The notes: a model not told the origin generated them from the sequence alone. DNA of 64,000 bases from Palsa-1248 sp963737835 (GCA_963737835.1 CAVTUH010000003.1:186001-250000); one strand, 5' to 3'. Positions 36,008 to 45,433 are shown, numbered from the stretch's first letter. A program made the numbers and translations.

Positions 36008-36620
36008 TGGTCACCATCCCGCCAGCGGACACCGCTGGCGCCGCCAGTTCGCGGGCCTCCACGTACGCGTCCGCCGCCGCCTCCTCCGCCTCGCTCCGCT
36101 TGCGGCCGATCGCGACCGCGCCCACCACGGCCGCCAGCAACAGCACGCTCGTGACTTCGAACGCCAGTAGGTACTCGGTAAACAGCGAGTGCGCAATCGG
36201 AGCGACGGCGCCGCTTTCGATTGTCGCGCGCGCGAGCGAATCGGGCCGAATCTGGAGCGCGGCCACCGTCGAGACCTGCGGCACGCGGGCGAGCACCGCG
36301 GCCAGGACGAGGATCGCCAGCCCACCGGATGCGAGCCAGGGCGCCACGCCGCTCGTGTCCACGAGCTGGCCGGGCTCCCCCAGGTTCAGCAGCATGATCA
36401 CGAAAAGGAAGACCACCATGATGGCGCCCGCATAGACGAGCACCTGAATGACGCCGATGAACTGGGCGTCCAGCAGGACATACAGCGCCGACAGGCAAAA
36501 CAACACGTTGACGAGCCACAGCGCCGCGGCCACCGGACTCTTCCGCGTGACGAAGATGACGGCCGAGACGACCGCGACCAGGCCGAAGAAGTAGAAGATG
36601 ACTTGGTAGAACAGTGTCAT
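35997..36620 (-). CDS. nuoJ: NADH-quinone oxidoreductase subunit J
   Basis: The 207-aa, five-helix Complex I membrane subunit has AAALWLVNVLFCLSALYVLLDAQFIGVIQVLVYAGAIMVVFLFVIMLLNL, the signature helix with its pi-bulge region (described here by motif). An extra cytoplasmic tail of about 30 residues is rich in Glu/Ala. The nuoK start lies inside its last codons. Confidence 0.95.
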   Translation of the reverse strand: MTLFYQVIFYFFGLVAVVSAVIFVTRKSPVAAALWLVNVLFCLSALYVLLDAQFIGVIQVLVYAGAIMVVFLFVIMLLNLGEPGQLVDTSGVAPWLASGGLAILVLAAVLARVPQVSTVAALQIRPDSLARATIESGAVAPIAHSLFTEYLLAFEVTSVLLLAAVVGAVAIGRKRSEAEEAAADAYVEARELAAPAVSAGGMVTSGR

Positions 36621-36630
36621 GGGCGGCGCG

Positions 36631-37128
36631 CTACTCCCCAGCCGGGTCGGCCGGATCCCACATCTCGCACACGGGATGCGTCTGAGCCATCAGTCGCTCG
36701 AGATCGTACACGAAGCCATCGCGACTGTACTCGGAGTTCTCGTAATGTCGACCCACATGAATCGCCTCCTCGGGACACACTTCCTGGCAGTAGCCGCAGA
36801 AGATGCAGCGGAACTCGTCGATCTCGAAGACCAGTGGATAGCGGTTGCCCTGCTCGTCCTCGCCCGGCACGAGCTTGATGCAGTTGGCCGGGCACACGGT
36901 CGGGCACAGCCCGCACGCCACGCACTTCGCCTTGCCATCTTCCGTCGTGAGCATTCGGTGCGTCCCGCGCCAACGGGCCGAGATCGGGTCCCGCTCCTCC
37001 GGGTACTGCACGGTGACCTTGTCCGGGTTGATGAGATGCTTGAACGTGAGTGCCATGCCCTTGAGCGCGGCACGCACGTAGCTCACTTCCCCGATGGGAC
37101 GCTCGAGCACTTTGACGGTGATCGCCAT
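36631..37128 (-). CDS. nuoI: NADH-quinone oxidoreductase subunit I
   Basis: It carries clusters N6a and N6b that pass electrons toward N2. The 165-aa protein has two [4Fe-4S] motifs: CVACGLCPTVCPANC at about residue 70 and CIFCGYCQEVCPEEAI at about 112. It starts MAITVKVLERPIGE. Ten bases separate it from nuoJ and six from nuoH. Confidence 0.97.
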   Translation of the reverse strand: MAITVKVLERPIGEVSYVRAALKGMALTFKHLINPDKVTVQYPEERDPISARWRGTHRMLTTEDGKAKCVACGLCPTVCPANCIKLVPGEDEQGNRYPLVFEIDEFRCIFCGYCQEVCPEEAIHVGRHYENSEYSRDGFVYDLERLMAQTHPVCEMWDPADPAGE

Positions 37129-37134
37129 ATGACG

Positions 37135-38493
37135 TCAGTCTCCCGATTCGAGCGAGCGTGACACCGGCGCACCACCCACGGCTGCTCGCCGGACGAGCGT
37201 GGAACGTCGCTCGACCGCCCGCAACCGCGCGAGCTCGACCTCGCGGATCCGGGCGCTGGCGGGGCTGATGAGACGGCCGCGGTCGATCACGACGAACAGG
37301 ATCAGCACGATCAGGACATTGACCCCGAACAAGCACAGATCGTACACCTGCGCGGCATGGGGACCCGTCCGCCCCACCCCCAACGCGTCGAGGCCGAGCA
37401 TCGCCGCCGCGATCACCACGATATAGCCGAGGGCGAGGGGCAGCATGAGCTTCCACCCCAACGACATCAGCTGATCGTACCGGAATCGCGGCAGCGTCCA
37501 GCGCACCCAAATGTACAGGAACAGGAAGAACATCACCTTGAGCACGAACACCAACAGCGTGATGATCGTTTTCCACCAGGCCCAGGGCGCGGTGTTCACG
37601 GCGTTCCAGAACGGCACTGTCCAGCCGCCGAAGAACAACGTCACGATGAGGGCGCTCGCCGTGACTATGTTGCAGTACTCGGCGATGAAGAAGAGCGAGA
37701 ACTTCATCGCACTGTACTCCGTGTGGTAGCCCGCGATGAGCTCCGACTCGGCTTCCGGCAGATCGAACGGCAACCGATTCGTCTCCGCGAACGCAGAAAC
37801 GATCAGCAGGAGACACGCCACGCTGAGACTGAGCGCGTTCCAGAGGCCTGTCTGCTGCTGGCGCACGATCGTGTTCAACGTGACGTTGCCCGCGAGCAGC
37901 AACACCGGGATGGTCGACATGCCGAACGCGATCTCGTAGGAGATCATCTGCGCGCTCGACCGCAGTCCCCCGAGCAACGCGTACTTGTTGTTCGACGACC
38001 ACCCAGCCAGCACGATGCCGTAGACGCCGAGGGACGACAGGGCGAGGATGTAGAGGTAGCCGATGGGGAGGTCCGCGATGACCAGGTCCATCCGACCCCA
38101 TGGCAGCGGCAACGGCGCCCCGAACGGGATCACTGCCCAGAGCGAGAGCGCCGGAATGAACGCAAGCGCCGGAGCGAGCAGGAAGAGCGGCTTGTTCACC
38201 GCCTCGGGCATCGTCTCCTCTTTCATGAAGTTCTTGACGCCGTCGGCCAGCGGCTGACCCCAACCTTTGAGGACGCGGTTGGGTCCCAAGCGGTCCTGAA
38301 TGAACGCCGAGATCTTCCGCTCGGCCAGCGTGAGAAGCGCGGCCGACACCATGTAGACCGTGAAGACAACCAGGATCTTCACGATCGAGTAGATCAGCGA
38401 CACGCTGATCGGTCCGAAAAACCCGATCGCGGGCGGTGGCTGCTGCGGATCCGCCACCTGCAGCAGCATGGGGACCATGGCGCAGGCCGTCAC
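37135..38493 (-). CDS. nuoH: NADH-quinone oxidoreductase subunit H
   Basis: NuoH lines the quinone chamber with NuoB and NuoD. The 452-aa protein shows RLGPNRVLKGWGQPLADGVK, then ETNRLPFDLPEAESELIAGYHTEYS, and the terminal RFRYDQLMSLGWK. It is about 110 residues longer than common NuoH, owing to a hydrophobic segment plus a charged Arg/Ser-rich tail at the C terminus. It overlaps nuoG by four bases. Confidence 0.96.
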   Translation of the reverse strand: MTACAMVPMLLQVADPQQPPPAIGFFGPISVSLIYSIVKILVVFTVYMVSAALLTLAERKISAFIQDRLGPNRVLKGWGQPLADGVKNFMKEETMPEAVNKPLFLLAPALAFIPALSLWAVIPFGAPLPLPWGRMDLVIADLPIGYLYILALSSLGVYGIVLAGWSSNNKYALLGGLRSSAQMISYEIAFGMSTIPVLLLAGNVTLNTIVRQQQTGLWNALSLSVACLLLIVSAFAETNRLPFDLPEAESELIAGYHTEYSAMKFSLFFIAEYCNIVTASALIVTLFFGGWTVPFWNAVNTAPWAWWKTIITLLVFVLKVMFFLFLYIWVRWTLPRFRYDQLMSLGWKLMLPLALGYIVVIAAAMLGLDALGVGRTGPHAAQVYDLCLFGVNVLIVLILFVVIDRGRLISPASARIREVELARLRAVERRSTLVRRAAVGGAPVSRSLESGD

Positions 38494-40100
38494 TGCGCCC
38501 CCGCCGCCGCCGTCACGCGGCCGTCCCCGCCGCCGTGCGGCAACTCGGCGCCCTGCAAACCGAGGCGGTCGTACGTCAACCCGGCAAACGCCGGCACCGC
38601 GCCAGCCAGCGCCGCAAACACGTCAGCCGGCTGGAAGTAGATGGCCGACTCCCCCAGCCCGGTGAGCACGTCCGAGAGGGCCGCCCATCCGGGCCGCACG
38701 AGCCCGGGCGCCTGCTTGGCCTGGAAGAACCGCTGCACGCGTCCGCGGAGATTCGTGAACGTCCCCTCGTCCTCCGCCATGTTGGTGATCGGCAGAACCG
38801 CCGCGGCGGCGCGCGCCCACGTCGGGAGCACGGTGCCCACGACAACAACCGCCGACGCCCGGCCCAGGGCCGCCGCGAAGCTCACCGGATCGACGCCGGC
38901 TAGCTCTTCGTCCGCAACCAGCAGCACATCGCCCGCGGTGATCGCGTCGAGCGGCGACTCCGCTCGCGTGAACCCCAGGAGCTCGGCCCCGCGTCCATTG
39001 GGCGCACGGTCGGCACGCAGCGCGAGGTCCTTCACCCCCGCGAGCGGCGCCTCCGGTCCCTGCGGCACCCGGAACTGTCCACTCCCGCCCACGCGGCGAC
39101 GGATGCGATCGAGCAGGTATAACGTCTCATTGGAGAGGCCGGGCGACGCCAACACGAACAGGCGGCGGCCGCGGATCGTGCCGATCACGGCATCCACGGC
39201 GACATCCCAGTCCACCGGTGCGAGCACGCCGTCGCGTCGTACGTGCGGCACCTCGACCCGGTCGCGGCGGTTGAGCCAGCGATAGTTGAGTCGCCCCTCG
39301 TCGCAGAGGAAGAACTTGTTCACCGCGTCGTTGGGACGCGGGCGCATGCGCACTACGACATTGTCCCGGGTCTCGAGCGTGGCGCTGCAGCCTTGCGAGC
39401 AGTTGGGACACACCGACGCGGCGCGGTCCAGGTCCCACGAGCGCGCCTTGTTGAGGAAGTCCTTCGAGAGCAGGGCGCCGACCGGGCACAGCTCGATGAC
39501 GTTGCCCGCCCACGGGTGCGTCAGATCCTGGCCCTCGAATTTGCCAATCAGGGCGCGGTCGCCGCGCTCGCTCACGTTCAGCACCGGATCGTGCGCCACG
39601 TCGTCCATGAAGCGCACGCATCGCGTACACAGAATGCATCGGTTGGCGACGTAGACCACGTCGCCACCGAAGTCCTCGACCGGATTGAACCGTTTGGCTT
39701 CCCGGTATCGCGAGTCCTTGCGGCCTTCGACGAACGTGTAGTCTTGCAGCTCGCACTCGCCCGACTGGTCGCAGATCGGGCAGTCGAGCGGATGATTGAT
39801 GAGCAGCATCTCCAGGACGCCCTTGCGGGCCTCGGTGGCTTTCTCCGAATGCACCGAGATAACCTGACCGTCGGCGACACTGGTCGCGCAGGCCGGCGCG
39901 AGTTTCGGCGCCTTCTCCACCTCGACCAGACACATCCGGCACACGCCGGCGACCGGGAGTCCCGGATGGTAGCAGTAGTGCGGAATGAGCACCCCGGCCA
40001 TCTTCGCCGCTTCCAGCATCGAGGTGCCCTCGGGCACCTGGACCTGTTGGCCCTCAATGGTGACCGTCAACATCTTCGGTTGAGTCGTCGTGTCCGGCAT
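38490..40100 (-). CDS. nuoG: NADH-quinone oxidoreductase subunit G (short form)
   Basis: NuoG holds the peripheral-arm iron-sulfur chain. The 536-aa protein has the [2Fe-2S] ferredoxin fold (HYCYHPGLPVAGVCRMCLVEV), the His-ligated cluster motif HPLDCPICDQSGECELQDY, CILCTRCVRFMDD, and CPNCSQGC of the molybdopterin-like domain. It is shorter than the 700-900 aa of many NuoG proteins because the C-terminal pterin-like domain is reduced. It follows nuoF by 39 bases. Confidence 0.95.
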   Translation of the reverse strand: MPDTTTQPKMLTVTIEGQQVQVPEGTSMLEAAKMAGVLIPHYCYHPGLPVAGVCRMCLVEVEKAPKLAPACATSVADGQVISVHSEKATEARKGVLEMLLINHPLDCPICDQSGECELQDYTFVEGRKDSRYREAKRFNPVEDFGGDVVYVANRCILCTRCVRFMDDVAHDPVLNVSERGDRALIGKFEGQDLTHPWAGNVIELCPVGALLSKDFLNKARSWDLDRAASVCPNCSQGCSATLETRDNVVVRMRPRPNDAVNKFFLCDEGRLNYRWLNRRDRVEVPHVRRDGVLAPVDWDVAVDAVIGTIRGRRLFVLASPGLSNETLYLLDRIRRRVGGSGQFRVPQGPEAPLAGVKDLALRADRAPNGRGAELLGFTRAESPLDAITAGDVLLVADEELAGVDPVSFAAALGRASAVVVVGTVLPTWARAAAAVLPITNMAEDEGTFTNLRGRVQRFFQAKQAPGLVRPGWAALSDVLTGLGESAIYFQPADVFAALAGAVPAFAGLTYDRLGLQGAELPHGGGDGRVTAAAGAQ

Positions 40101-40139
40101 GCGCGACCGATGTCCTTGAGGGTTACGCGAGGCGCCGCA

Positions 40140-41471
40140 TTATGCGGCCGCCGACGCCAAGGTGGCACCCGCCGAGCGGAACGGGCAGCGCTGCTGCGAG
40201 ATGTGCGCCTCGAACTCGTCCCGGAACTTCTGGATCCCGGACACCACCGGCACCGCGCACGAATCGCTCAGCACACAGATCGTCTTGGCCGTCATGTTGT
40301 CCGCGATCGACAAGAGGGTATCGAGGTCCTCGCGGGTACCCTGCCCGGACTCGATCCGCTCCAGGATCTTCGTCGTCCACGCCGTCCCCTCGCGACACTG
40401 CGTGCACTGCGCACAGCTCTCATGCGCAAAGAACCGGGCGAGTCGGCCGATCTGCTTCACCATGCATTGCGAGTCGTCGATGCAGATCACGCCACCCGAT
40501 CCGAGCATGGTGCCACCCGCCACGAAGCCCTCGTAGTCCATCACCGTCGATTCGACCTCGGCCATCGTCTGGATCGGCACCGAGGCGCCACCCGGGATGA
40601 TCGCCTTGAACTCGCGACCCGGCGGCGGCCCGCCGCAGAGATCGTAGAGGAAATCCTTGAACGGAAATCCCATGACGACCTCGTAGTTGCCCGGCCGGCG
40701 GACATTGCCGCAGACGGAGTACAACTTGGTGCCGGTGCTCTTCGGGTTGCCGAGCGACATGGCCTTGTACCACTCCGGGCCATTCGTCAGAATCAGCGGA
40801 ACGACGGCGAGGGTCTCGACATTGTTGATCGTGGTCGGCATGCCGAAGACGCCCGACACTGCGGGAAAGGGCGGCTTGATGCGCGGATTGCCGCGGCGCC
40901 CCTCCAGTGAGTTCATGAGCGCCGTCTCTTCGCCGCAGATATACGCGCCCGCACCCTTGTGCACATAGACGTCGACGCGTTTCCCCGACCCCAGCGCGTT
41001 CTTGCCGATGACCCCCTCCGCGTAGGCCTCCCGCACGGCCTCGGTCATCCGCTGCAACGGCTCCGTGAACTCCCCACGGATATAGATGTAGGCGGTCTCC
41101 GCACCGATTGCGTAGGCGCCGATCGCACATCCCTCGACGAGCGCATGCGGCGTCCATCGCATGATCTCGCGATCCTTGAAGGTTCCGGGCTCGGACTCGT
41201 CCGCGTTGCAACACAGGTAATGCGGCTTCCCGTCCCCGACCTTCATGAACGACCACTTGAGACCCGTGGGGAATCCGGCGCCGCCGCGGCCGCGCAGACC
41301 CGACTCCTTCACGGCAGCGACGATGGTCGCCGGTTCCATGGCGAGCGCTTGCTCGAGAGCGCGATACCCCCCTCGTTGGCGCCACCCGGCGAGCGACATC
41401 GCGTCAGGGTCACCAAAGTGCTTCGAGAGAATCGGCGTCTCGCGCGGATGCGATTTGTGCGGAAAACCCAT
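40140..41471 (-). CDS. nuoF: NADH-quinone oxidoreductase subunit F
   Basis: NuoF binds NADH, FMN and the N3 cluster. The 443-aa protein has the glycine-rich NADH/FMN site GLRGRGGAGFPTGLKW, CNADESEPGTFKDR, YIYIRGE, GAGAYICGEETALMNSLEG, and the N3 motif ESCAQCTQCREGTAW followed by a later Cys in SDSCAVP. The Ala-rich tail is short. It starts 27 bases after nuoE. Confidence 0.97.
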   Translation of the reverse strand: MGFPHKSHPRETPILSKHFGDPDAMSLAGWRQRGGYRALEQALAMEPATIVAAVKESGLRGRGGAGFPTGLKWSFMKVGDGKPHYLCCNADESEPGTFKDREIMRWTPHALVEGCAIGAYAIGAETAYIYIRGEFTEPLQRMTEAVREAYAEGVIGKNALGSGKRVDVYVHKGAGAYICGEETALMNSLEGRRGNPRIKPPFPAVSGVFGMPTTINNVETLAVVPLILTNGPEWYKAMSLGNPKSTGTKLYSVCGNVRRPGNYEVVMGFPFKDFLYDLCGGPPPGREFKAIIPGGASVPIQTMAEVESTVMDYEGFVAGGTMLGSGGVICIDDSQCMVKQIGRLARFFAHESCAQCTQCREGTAWTTKILERIESGQGTREDLDTLLSIADNMTAKTICVLSDSCAVPVVSGIQKFRDEFEAHISQQRCPFRSAGATLASAAA

Positions 41472-41498
41472 GAGCGTGTCAGTTCCTCTCGGCCGACA

Positions 41499-42062
41499 TT
41501 ACTTGAGCGACCCCACGATCTCCGGGACGCGGTCGGCTGTCACTGATTCGATGACCTCGTCGTTGACCATGACGGGCGTCGCGAATCCGCAGGCGCCCAG
41601 GCACTCCACTTCGATGACCGTGAACCGTCCGTCCGGCGAGGTCAGCCCCAGCTCCTGTGCGCCCGTGTGCTTGAGAAACGCGCGCACCACATCCTCGGCG
41701 CCACACACGTTGCACGGCGAGGTCGTGCAGACCTGGACGAAGTACGTACCAACCGGATGCTGGTGGTACATCGTGTAGAACGTCACCACGCCTTTGACGT
41801 ACGCCGGCGTGAGATCCAGCACGGCGGCCACTTCCGCCATACCAGCTTCGCTCACCCAGCCGCGCTCGCGCTGCACGATCCACAAGGCGGGCAGGAGCGC
41901 CGCCATCTTGGTCGGATAGTGGGCGAGCAGCTCGTCGAGCTCAGACCGGCAGAGGCCGACGAAGACCGGCTCGTAGTCCGCGGCGTGGTGCGCATCGGCC
42001 CGCGGTGCGCGCGCTAACCCGGTGAGGGTCGACGCCCCTGGCCCACCGGCAGCCGCGCTCAC
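41499..42062 (-). CDS. nuoE: NADH-quinone oxidoreductase subunit E
   Basis: NuoE carries the N1a [2Fe-2S] cluster. The thioredoxin-like protein has CTTSPCNVCGAEDV and CLGACGFATPVM, giving the four ligands, and YPTKMAALLPALWIVQRERGW near the start. GTG 42062 overlaps the nuoD stop by four bases and gives 187 aa; the longer frame lies inside nuoD. Confidence 0.95.
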   Translation of the reverse strand: MSAAAGGPGASTLTGLARAPRADAHHAADYEPVFVGLCRSELDELLAHYPTKMAALLPALWIVQRERGWVSEAGMAEVAAVLDLTPAYVKGVVTFYTMYHQHPVGTYFVQVCTTSPCNVCGAEDVVRAFLKHTGAQELGLTSPDGRFTVIEVECLGACGFATPVMVNDEVIESVTADRVPEIVGSLK

Positions 42063-43213
42063 CGGTCGATCTCTCCCATGACGATGTCGATGCTCGCATT
42101 GATGGCGATGACGTCGGACAGGAGATGGCCTTCCACGAGCTTCGGGATCGCCGACAGGTTGACGAAAGACGGGGGTCGAATGCGCCACCGCACGGGCTTG
42201 GCGGTCCCGTCGGATACCATATAGTAGCCCTTCTCGCCGCGCGGGCTCTCCACCGCGACGTACGCCTCGCCGATCGGCGGCCGCGGGCCTTCCATGACCT
42301 GCTTGAAGTGGTGGATCATCGACTCCATTTCACTCGTCGCCTTCGACTTGGCCGGCAGGATGACGCGCGGATCGTCGACGTTGACGGGTCCATCGGGAAG
42401 CCGCGCCATCGCCTGCGCCAGGATGCGCGTCGATTGCCGCAGTTCTTCCATGCGCACGAGATACCGGTCGTACACGTCGCCATGGGTTCCGACCGGGACG
42501 TCGAAGTCGTACGTCTCGTAGTCGAGGTACGGGAAGTCCTTCCGCACGTCGTACGCGACGCCCGACGCGCGGAGCATCGCACCCGACAAGCCGTAGTTCT
42601 CCGCATCCGCCGCCGAAATGGCCCCGAGGCCGACCGTCCGCCCGACCCAAATCCCGTTCCGGGTGAGCATCCGCTCGACCTCGTCGATCGTGTGCGGAAA
42701 CCGCTCGATGAAGCCCTGGAGCAAGTCGAGCCATCCGCGCGGGATGTCCGCCGCCATGCCACCGACCCGGGTCGCCGACGTGGTGAGACGGGCGCCGACC
42801 CAGTTCTCCAGCATGCGGTAGATGTTCTCACGCTCCTGGAAGGTCCACAGGAAGGGCGTGAAGGCCCCGATGTCGATGCAGGTAGTGCCCAGCCACACCA
42901 AGTGCGACGCGATCCGCGAGAGCTCCATCGCGATGACCCGAAGCACGGTGCAGCGCGGCGTGGGCTCGATCCCGAAGAGGCGTTCCGCGCCCAGGACGAA
43001 CGCCACGTTGTTGCCGATGGAGTTGAGATAATCCTCGCGGTCGGTCCACGGGATGATCTGGTTGTACTGACGGTACTCCCCGATCTTCTCGAACCCGCAG
43101 TGCAGATATCCCACGTGCGGGATGCATCGGACGACGGTCTCGCCATCGAGCTCGAGCACGAGCCGCAGCACGCCATGCGTCGCCGGGTGCTGGGGCCCAA
43201 TGTTGATCAGCAT
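42059..43213 (-). CDS. nuoD: NADH-quinone oxidoreductase subunit D
   Basis: This 49-kDa homologue forms the quinone site. The 384-aa protein begins MLINIGPQHPATHGVLRLVLELDGE, then HVGYLHCGFEK with its conserved His, and YNQIIPWTDREDYLNSIGNN. It ends ASIDIVMGEIDR, the typical C terminus. nuoC and nuoD are separate genes here. Confidence 0.97.
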   Translation of the reverse strand: MLINIGPQHPATHGVLRLVLELDGETVVRCIPHVGYLHCGFEKIGEYRQYNQIIPWTDREDYLNSIGNNVAFVLGAERLFGIEPTPRCTVLRVIAMELSRIASHLVWLGTTCIDIGAFTPFLWTFQERENIYRMLENWVGARLTTSATRVGGMAADIPRGWLDLLQGFIERFPHTIDEVERMLTRNGIWVGRTVGLGAISAADAENYGLSGAMLRASGVAYDVRKDFPYLDYETYDFDVPVGTHGDVYDRYLVRMEELRQSTRILAQAMARLPDGPVNVDDPRVILPAKSKATSEMESMIHHFKQVMEGPRPPIGEAYVAVESPRGEKGYYMVSDGTAKPVRWRIRPPSFVNLSAIPKLVEGHLLSDVIAINASIDIVMGEIDR

Positions 43214-43235
43214 GTGATCGCTTTCGAGGTCCGGC

Positions 43236-43370
43236 TCAATGGATGGCGGCGTGGCGAACGGTCACCGCGTTGCCCGCGCTGTCCACGGCGATCGGCACCC
43301 GTTGCGGCCGGCCTTGGGCATTGAGTCCGGTCGTCGAGACGGCAACATCGACGGTACGACGAGCAGTCAT
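43236..43370 (-). CDS. 44-aa hypothetical ORF between nuoC and nuoD
   Basis: An ATG at 43370, nine bases after the nuoC stop, opens a 44-codon frame starting MTARRTVDVAVSTTG and ending VTVRHAAIH; TGA at 43236 is 22 bases before nuoD. It almost exactly fills the gap in an operon where other junctions overlap. It is basic and beta-prone with no transmembrane segment, and I recognise no family. The ribosome site is weak (GCAGG). It could be a small Complex I-linked peptide or chance. Confidence 0.4.
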   Translation of the reverse strand: MTARRTVDVAVSTTGLNAQGRPQRVPIAVDSAGNAVTVRHAAIH

Positions 43371-43379
43371 AGCGCCTGC

Positions 43380-44099
43380 CTACTCCCCGGTCCGCTCACC
43401 GGATTGGATGCGCTGTTGCATGTCCGGGGGCAAGTCCTCGAAGGCATCCGCAATCGACAGCTCCTCCATCGAATACCGCGCTTCCGGATTGGCGGCCAGC
43501 GCCTGGCGGAGCTGCTCCGCACGGCTGAACCGGCCGCGGAGCGGGAAATCCTTTCGGAGGGGAAAGCCTTCGCGGTATTGCTCCCACATCAGGATGCGTC
43601 GCAGATCCGGGTGCCCCCGGAAGCGAACGCCGAACATGTCGTAGCACTCGCGCTCGAGCCAATCGGCACCGTTGTAGACGGACACCAGGCTGTCGACCTC
43701 CAGCGGCTCGCCCTTCGACAACTCGACCTTGAGGCGCAGGAATCGACGGAAGGGCAATGAGCGCAGATGCCAGACAACGGTGAACGGCTCCTCGGGGTCG
43801 CGGAACTCGACCGCCGTCACGTCCACCAGATAGCCGTACTGCTGGCTCGGATCATCGTGCAGCCAGCGCACGATCTCGACCAGACGGTCGCGGGCCACGA
43901 TCGCAGTCGTCTCGCCCCACACGACGGCACTGCGGCGGATCGCATCGCCAAAGCGCGTGCGCAGCGCCGGGACCGAGGGATTCTCCGCGCCGCCGTGGTG
44001 TGCGACGTTCTTGGGCGAAACCGGTGCCGGTGCCGACGGGATGGCGCTGCCCGGGTACACGATGCCCGTCGAACCCGGTGCGTCGAGCGAAGTGCTCAC
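43380..44099 (-). CDS. nuoC: NADH-quinone oxidoreductase subunit C
   Basis: This 30-kDa homologue of the hydrophilic arm has 239 aa. It contains YLVDVTAVEFRD, FTVVWHLRSLPFRRFLRLKVEL, ADWLERECYDMFGVRFRGHPDLRRILM and YREGFPLRKDFPL, the family signature. About 45 extra residues precede the core. It overlaps nuoB by four bases. Confidence 0.96.
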   Translation of the reverse strand: MSTSLDAPGSTGIVYPGSAIPSAPAPVSPKNVAHHGGAENPSVPALRTRFGDAIRRSAVVWGETTAIVARDRLVEIVRWLHDDPSQQYGYLVDVTAVEFRDPEEPFTVVWHLRSLPFRRFLRLKVELSKGEPLEVDSLVSVYNGADWLERECYDMFGVRFRGHPDLRRILMWEQYREGFPLRKDFPLRGRFSRAEQLRQALAANPEARYSMEELSIADAFEDLPPDMQQRIQSGERTGE

Positions 44100-44764
44100 A
44101 CGCCGGACCGCGTCTGGTTGACCGAGTTGCCGAAGGGCTCCGAGAGCTCGTCGATCGCGGGCGGCGGAATATAGAGTCGGCTCGACGGATCGGGCTGCAT
44201 CTCACGCCGCAGGCGATCGGTGTCGGACAGCCGCTCGCGCATCACCTTCTCTTGCAGCATCCGGATGCCGTACAAGAGGCCTTCGGGGCGCGGCGGGCAT
44301 CCGGGCACGTAGACGTCGACCGGAATGATCGTGTCGATGCCCTGCACCACGGCGTAGTTGTCGAACATGCCGCCGGAGGACGCACACGCGCCCATCGAGA
44401 TGCACCATTTCGGCTGTGGCATCTGCTGCCAGATGCGCCGGATGATGGGCGCCAGCTTGAACGGGACCCGTCCGGCGCAGATGAGCACATCGGCCTGTCG
44501 GGGCGAGAAGCTCATGCGCTCCATGCCAAACCGCGCAAGGTCGAACTTGCTGGCGGCCGTCGCCATGAACTCGATCGCGCAGCAGGCCGTGCCGAACGGC
44601 ATGGGCCACAGCGAGTTGGCGCGTCCCCAGTTGACGAGGAAGTCCAGCTTGGTCGCAACCCACCCTTCCTGCGATTGCGGCTGGTAGGAGACTCGTGTGA
44701 GCCCTCGGGCTCCGGCGTCGGGCGTCGAGCCTGGGCCGCCGGACCGTGCGGGAATCAATCCCAT
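44096..44764 (-). CDS. nuoB: NADH-quinone oxidoreductase subunit B
   Basis: It binds cluster N2, which reduces quinone. The four ligands are visible: the tandem Cys in FGTACCAIEFMA, Cys in SMGACASSGG, and Cys in VPGCPPRPEGLLYG. ATG 44764 (MGLIPARSGG) overlaps the nuoA stop by 10 bases and gives 222 aa; the upstream extension is inside nuoA. The tail of about 50 residues is longer than usual. Confidence 0.97.
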   Translation of the reverse strand: MGLIPARSGGPGSTPDAGARGLTRVSYQPQSQEGWVATKLDFLVNWGRANSLWPMPFGTACCAIEFMATAASKFDLARFGMERMSFSPRQADVLICAGRVPFKLAPIIRRIWQQMPQPKWCISMGACASSGGMFDNYAVVQGIDTIIPVDVYVPGCPPRPEGLLYGIRMLQEKVMRERLSDTDRLRREMQPDPSSRLYIPPPAIDELSEPFGNSVNQTRSGV

Positions 44765-45159
44765 TGCAACGCTCCCTTCTTCCAGACATAGACGAAGCCG
44801 GCGAAGAGGATCGCGACGAACACGAACATTTCGCCGAACCCGAACCACGACATCTGCCCCACTGGACACACGCCGTCGGTGAGCGCCACGCCGCACGAGA
44901 GCTGGCGGTAGGCAACACCCCACGGGATCATGAACACCGTCTCGATATCGAAGACGATGAAGAGCATCGCCACCATGTAGAACTTGACCGAGAACCGCTC
45001 ACGGGCGTCGCCCAGCGGCGGCACACCAGACTCGTAGGGAGACTGCTTCTCCGGCGTCAGTCGCGGGCGGAGCTTCAGGTGCGACAGCCCGATGATCATC
45101 ACCGCATTCGCGACGACGAACCCGAGCAGCAGCAGCACCGGAAAGTATGAGCTCGCCAT
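44755..45159 (-). CDS. nuoA: NADH-quinone oxidoreductase subunit A
   Basis: The 134-aa, three-helix protein opens the nuo operon. KQSPYESGVPPLGDARERFSVKFY is the conserved loop that contacts the quinone site (motif shown in parts: YESG, RFSVKFY), followed by VAMLFIVFDIETVFMIPW. GGAGG lies about 13 bases upstream of the ATG, at the end of a leader containing a palindrome. Confidence 0.96.
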   Translation of the reverse strand: MASSYFPVLLLLGFVVANAVMIIGLSHLKLRPRLTPEKQSPYESGVPPLGDARERFSVKFYMVAMLFIVFDIETVFMIPWGVAYRQLSCGVALTDGVCPVGQMSWFGFGEMFVFVAILFAGFVYVWKKGALQWD

Positions 45160-45433
45160 GGTCGGCGGGGGGTCCTCCGTGGTTCGTGAAAAATTTCACT
45201 AGCTCAGCCGAGGGAACTTACCGATCGGGCGAATTGAATTCAACATAGCGGGACGTGGTGAGTTCCGCGGGCGAACGACGGGTGGGCCGTGCTGCGCGGG
45301 CGGCCAGCCTCGAAGCCCCCCGCCATGCTGCCGCGGGCGCCGTCACGCCCGATTTCGTTCACGCTCCCACGGCATCGCGGTCGGCCCGGCGCACGCTGTT
45401 ATTCACGTCGCCAACCGGATACATTCGCCGGCC
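45160..45433. promoter_or_regulatory. Divergent nuoA-dcd intergenic region with two palindromes
   Basis: Two AT-rich palindromes stand out: GTGAAAAATTTCAC at 45186-45199 (6-bp arms) and TTGAATTCAA at 45234-45243. The second overlaps a possible nuoA -35 (TTGAAT), with TAAGTT 17 bases on. Either could be an operator for the nuo operon. On the dcd side TACATT lies 8 bases before the ATG. The middle, 45250-45400, is GC-rich and shows nothing clear. Confidence 0.35.

Noticed and set aside
37357..38640. Long plus-strand frame opposite nuoH
   Set aside because: The Arg/Gln/His-rich product is the complement of a hydrophobic membrane protein; no independent evidence.
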